NCBI RefSeq assembly: GCF_014652635.1
Contig: NZ_BMZE01000003.1
Span: 1 to 64,000, forward strand
DNA length: 64,000 nucleotides
Reading direction: 5' to 3'
Source: Devosia pacifica
Lineage (GTDB): Bacteria > Pseudomonadota > Alphaproteobacteria > Rhizobiales > Devosiaceae
The notes under the pieces are model-generated. The model worked only from the letters and a program-made list of their open reading frames with translations. It had not been told where the DNA came from and did not search any database. Shown here in pieces: positions 63,334 to 64,000 of the stretch. The position numbers and the translations under genes are program-made. Position 1 is the first letter of the stretch. The number at the start of each line of letters is the position of its first letter.

Positions 63334-64000
63334 TCATGCAGGACCGGACCGCACGGAGCCAGTGGCACGGGCGGCAGGGAGGGTTAATTCGACGAGCAAT
63401 CCGCCGAGCCGTGAGGCGCTGAATGTAATCGCACCCCCATAAACATCCACGAGCTCCTTCACAATGTCGAGGCCGAGACCGCTTCCTGGCGTTTTCTCAT
63501 CCAGCCTGACGCCGCGGCGCATGACTTGCTCGATTTCTTCCGAAGACAGCCCCGGACCATCATCCTCGATTCGCAGGACCACCATGGCGCCTGTTGCGCC
63601 ACTGGCGCTGCCAGCCTCAAGCTGCACGGTGTCACTGGCCCATTTGCAGGCATTGTCCAGGAGATTGCCGACAATCTCTTCGAGATCCGCTTCGTCTCCG
63701 CGAAACCAGGGGGTGGTTTCTGGGTCCGCGACGCACCTCACTGAGCGCTGCGGATGAATCTTTGCCATCACCCGGGCCAAGCGCGTGACGACAGCGCTGG
63801 TATCGCTTCTCTTGCCGACAATCGATGTTCTTGCCGTCAGGCGCGCGCGTTCGAGATAAGTGGAAACAAGGGTACTCATCTTGTCGGTTTCTGAAACCAC
63901 GATCTGTGCAATTTGGCTGTCGCTTGCCGATGCCTCATTGCGCAGCACGGCGATCGGGGTCTTCAGTCCATGCGCAAGGTTTCCCACCTGATTGCGGGCG
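63334..64000 (-). CDS. PhoQ-like sensor histidine kinase, 5' end outside the window
   Basis: C-terminal part (about 221 residues) of a sensor kinase cut by the window edge; the sensor domain and start lie beyond base 64000. The H-box reads QVGNLAHGLKTPIAVLRNEA, the AHxLKTPLA variant of PhoQ-type kinases. The ATPase domain has GNLLDNACKWAS, EDDGPGLS and GSGLGLDIVKELVDVYGG. The frame is open to the edge (A-R-N-Q before V-G-N), so this is truncation by the window, not a start. The partner regulator would be expected just outside. Confidence 0.93.
   Translation of the reverse strand, partial: ARNQVGNLAHGLKTPIAVLRNEASASDSQIAQIVVSETDKMSTLVSTYLERARLTARTSIVGKRSDTSAVVTRLARVMAKIHPQRSVRCVADPETTPWFRGDEADLEEIVGNLLDNACKWASDTVQLEAGSASGATGAMVVLRIEDDGPGLSSEEIEQVMRRGVRLDEKTPGSGLGLDIVKELVDVYGGAITFSASRLGGLLVELTLPAARATGSVRSGPA

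Noticed and set aside
1..64000. tRNA genes, rRNA, CRISPR arrays, insertion sequences
   Set aside because: No cloverleaf with a T-loop consensus, no regular spaced repeats and no transposase or terminal inverted repeats were found by reading.

Overview
This is a 64 kb stretch of chromosome from a GC-rich alphaproteobacterium. The gene content points to the order Hyphomicrobiales (Rhizobiales). The best clue is the run cycH-cycJ-cycK-cycL (ccmI-E-F-H), degP, a FeuP/FeuQ-like two-component pair and glnE at 47.5-58.3 kb, an arrangement known from rhizobia. An HWE-family histidine kinase, DivJ/PleC-type kinases, a DUF2865 protein, a class II DAHP synthase and an ATM1-type exporter fit the same group. 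I cannot place the family or genus. No tRNA, rRNA, CRISPR array, transposase or phage gene is visible, and no gene-free stretch reaches 300 bases (the longest is about 280, at 42.7-43.0 kb).

Layout. At 0-2.3 kb an ArsR-type repressor is translationally coupled to an ATM1-type exporter, with a promoter and overlapping palindrome in front. At 2.3-10.4 kb a tight minus-strand operon reads cysS, VOC protein, GFA protein, cimA, then a 1382-residue membrane-anchored LysM protein that is mostly an acidic disordered linker. At 10.5-17.5 kb lie a small secreted protein, a cytochrome c556-like protein, a DUF2865 protein, gltX-nadE, an outer-membrane protein and a single-domain response regulator. At 17.5-24.6 kb come an HWE kinase, DAHP synthase, gor, a DUF2059 protein, rpiA and an L,D-transpeptidase. 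At 24.6-35.8 kb are moaA, a VOC protein, an Lrp-type regulator, a DivJ-like kinase, cobT/cobS, a retropepsin-like protease, dusA, an FGGY sugar kinase, a type II NADH dehydrogenase and a DMT exporter. At 35.9-42.7 kb a minus-strand group holds two paralogous ABC exporters with a SpoIIAA-like protein between them, plus a beta-mannosidase. At 43.0-47.5 kb are pepN and a second PleC-like kinase. At 47.5-58.3 kb is the glnE / feuPQ / degP / cytochrome c maturation block. The window ends with an odd sarcosine-oxidase-like gene pair (58.4-61.5 kb), an unrecognised helical protein, a 17-kDa-antigen-type lipoprotein and the 3' part of a PhoQ-like kinase cut by the window edge.

Most genes are housekeeping. 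Links within the window are: the CcmI/E/F/H apparatus and a haem c client (c556-like) at 11 kb; rpiA with the DAHP synthase (pentose phosphate to aromatics); cobT with cobS (late cobalamin synthesis); and several envelope proteins (LysM, L,D-transpeptidase, DegP, lipoprotein, outer-membrane barrel). The parts least explained by known biology are the degenerate SoxB/SoxA-like pair with its unknown neighbour, the very long LysM protein, and the exporter / SpoIIAA / exporter unit.
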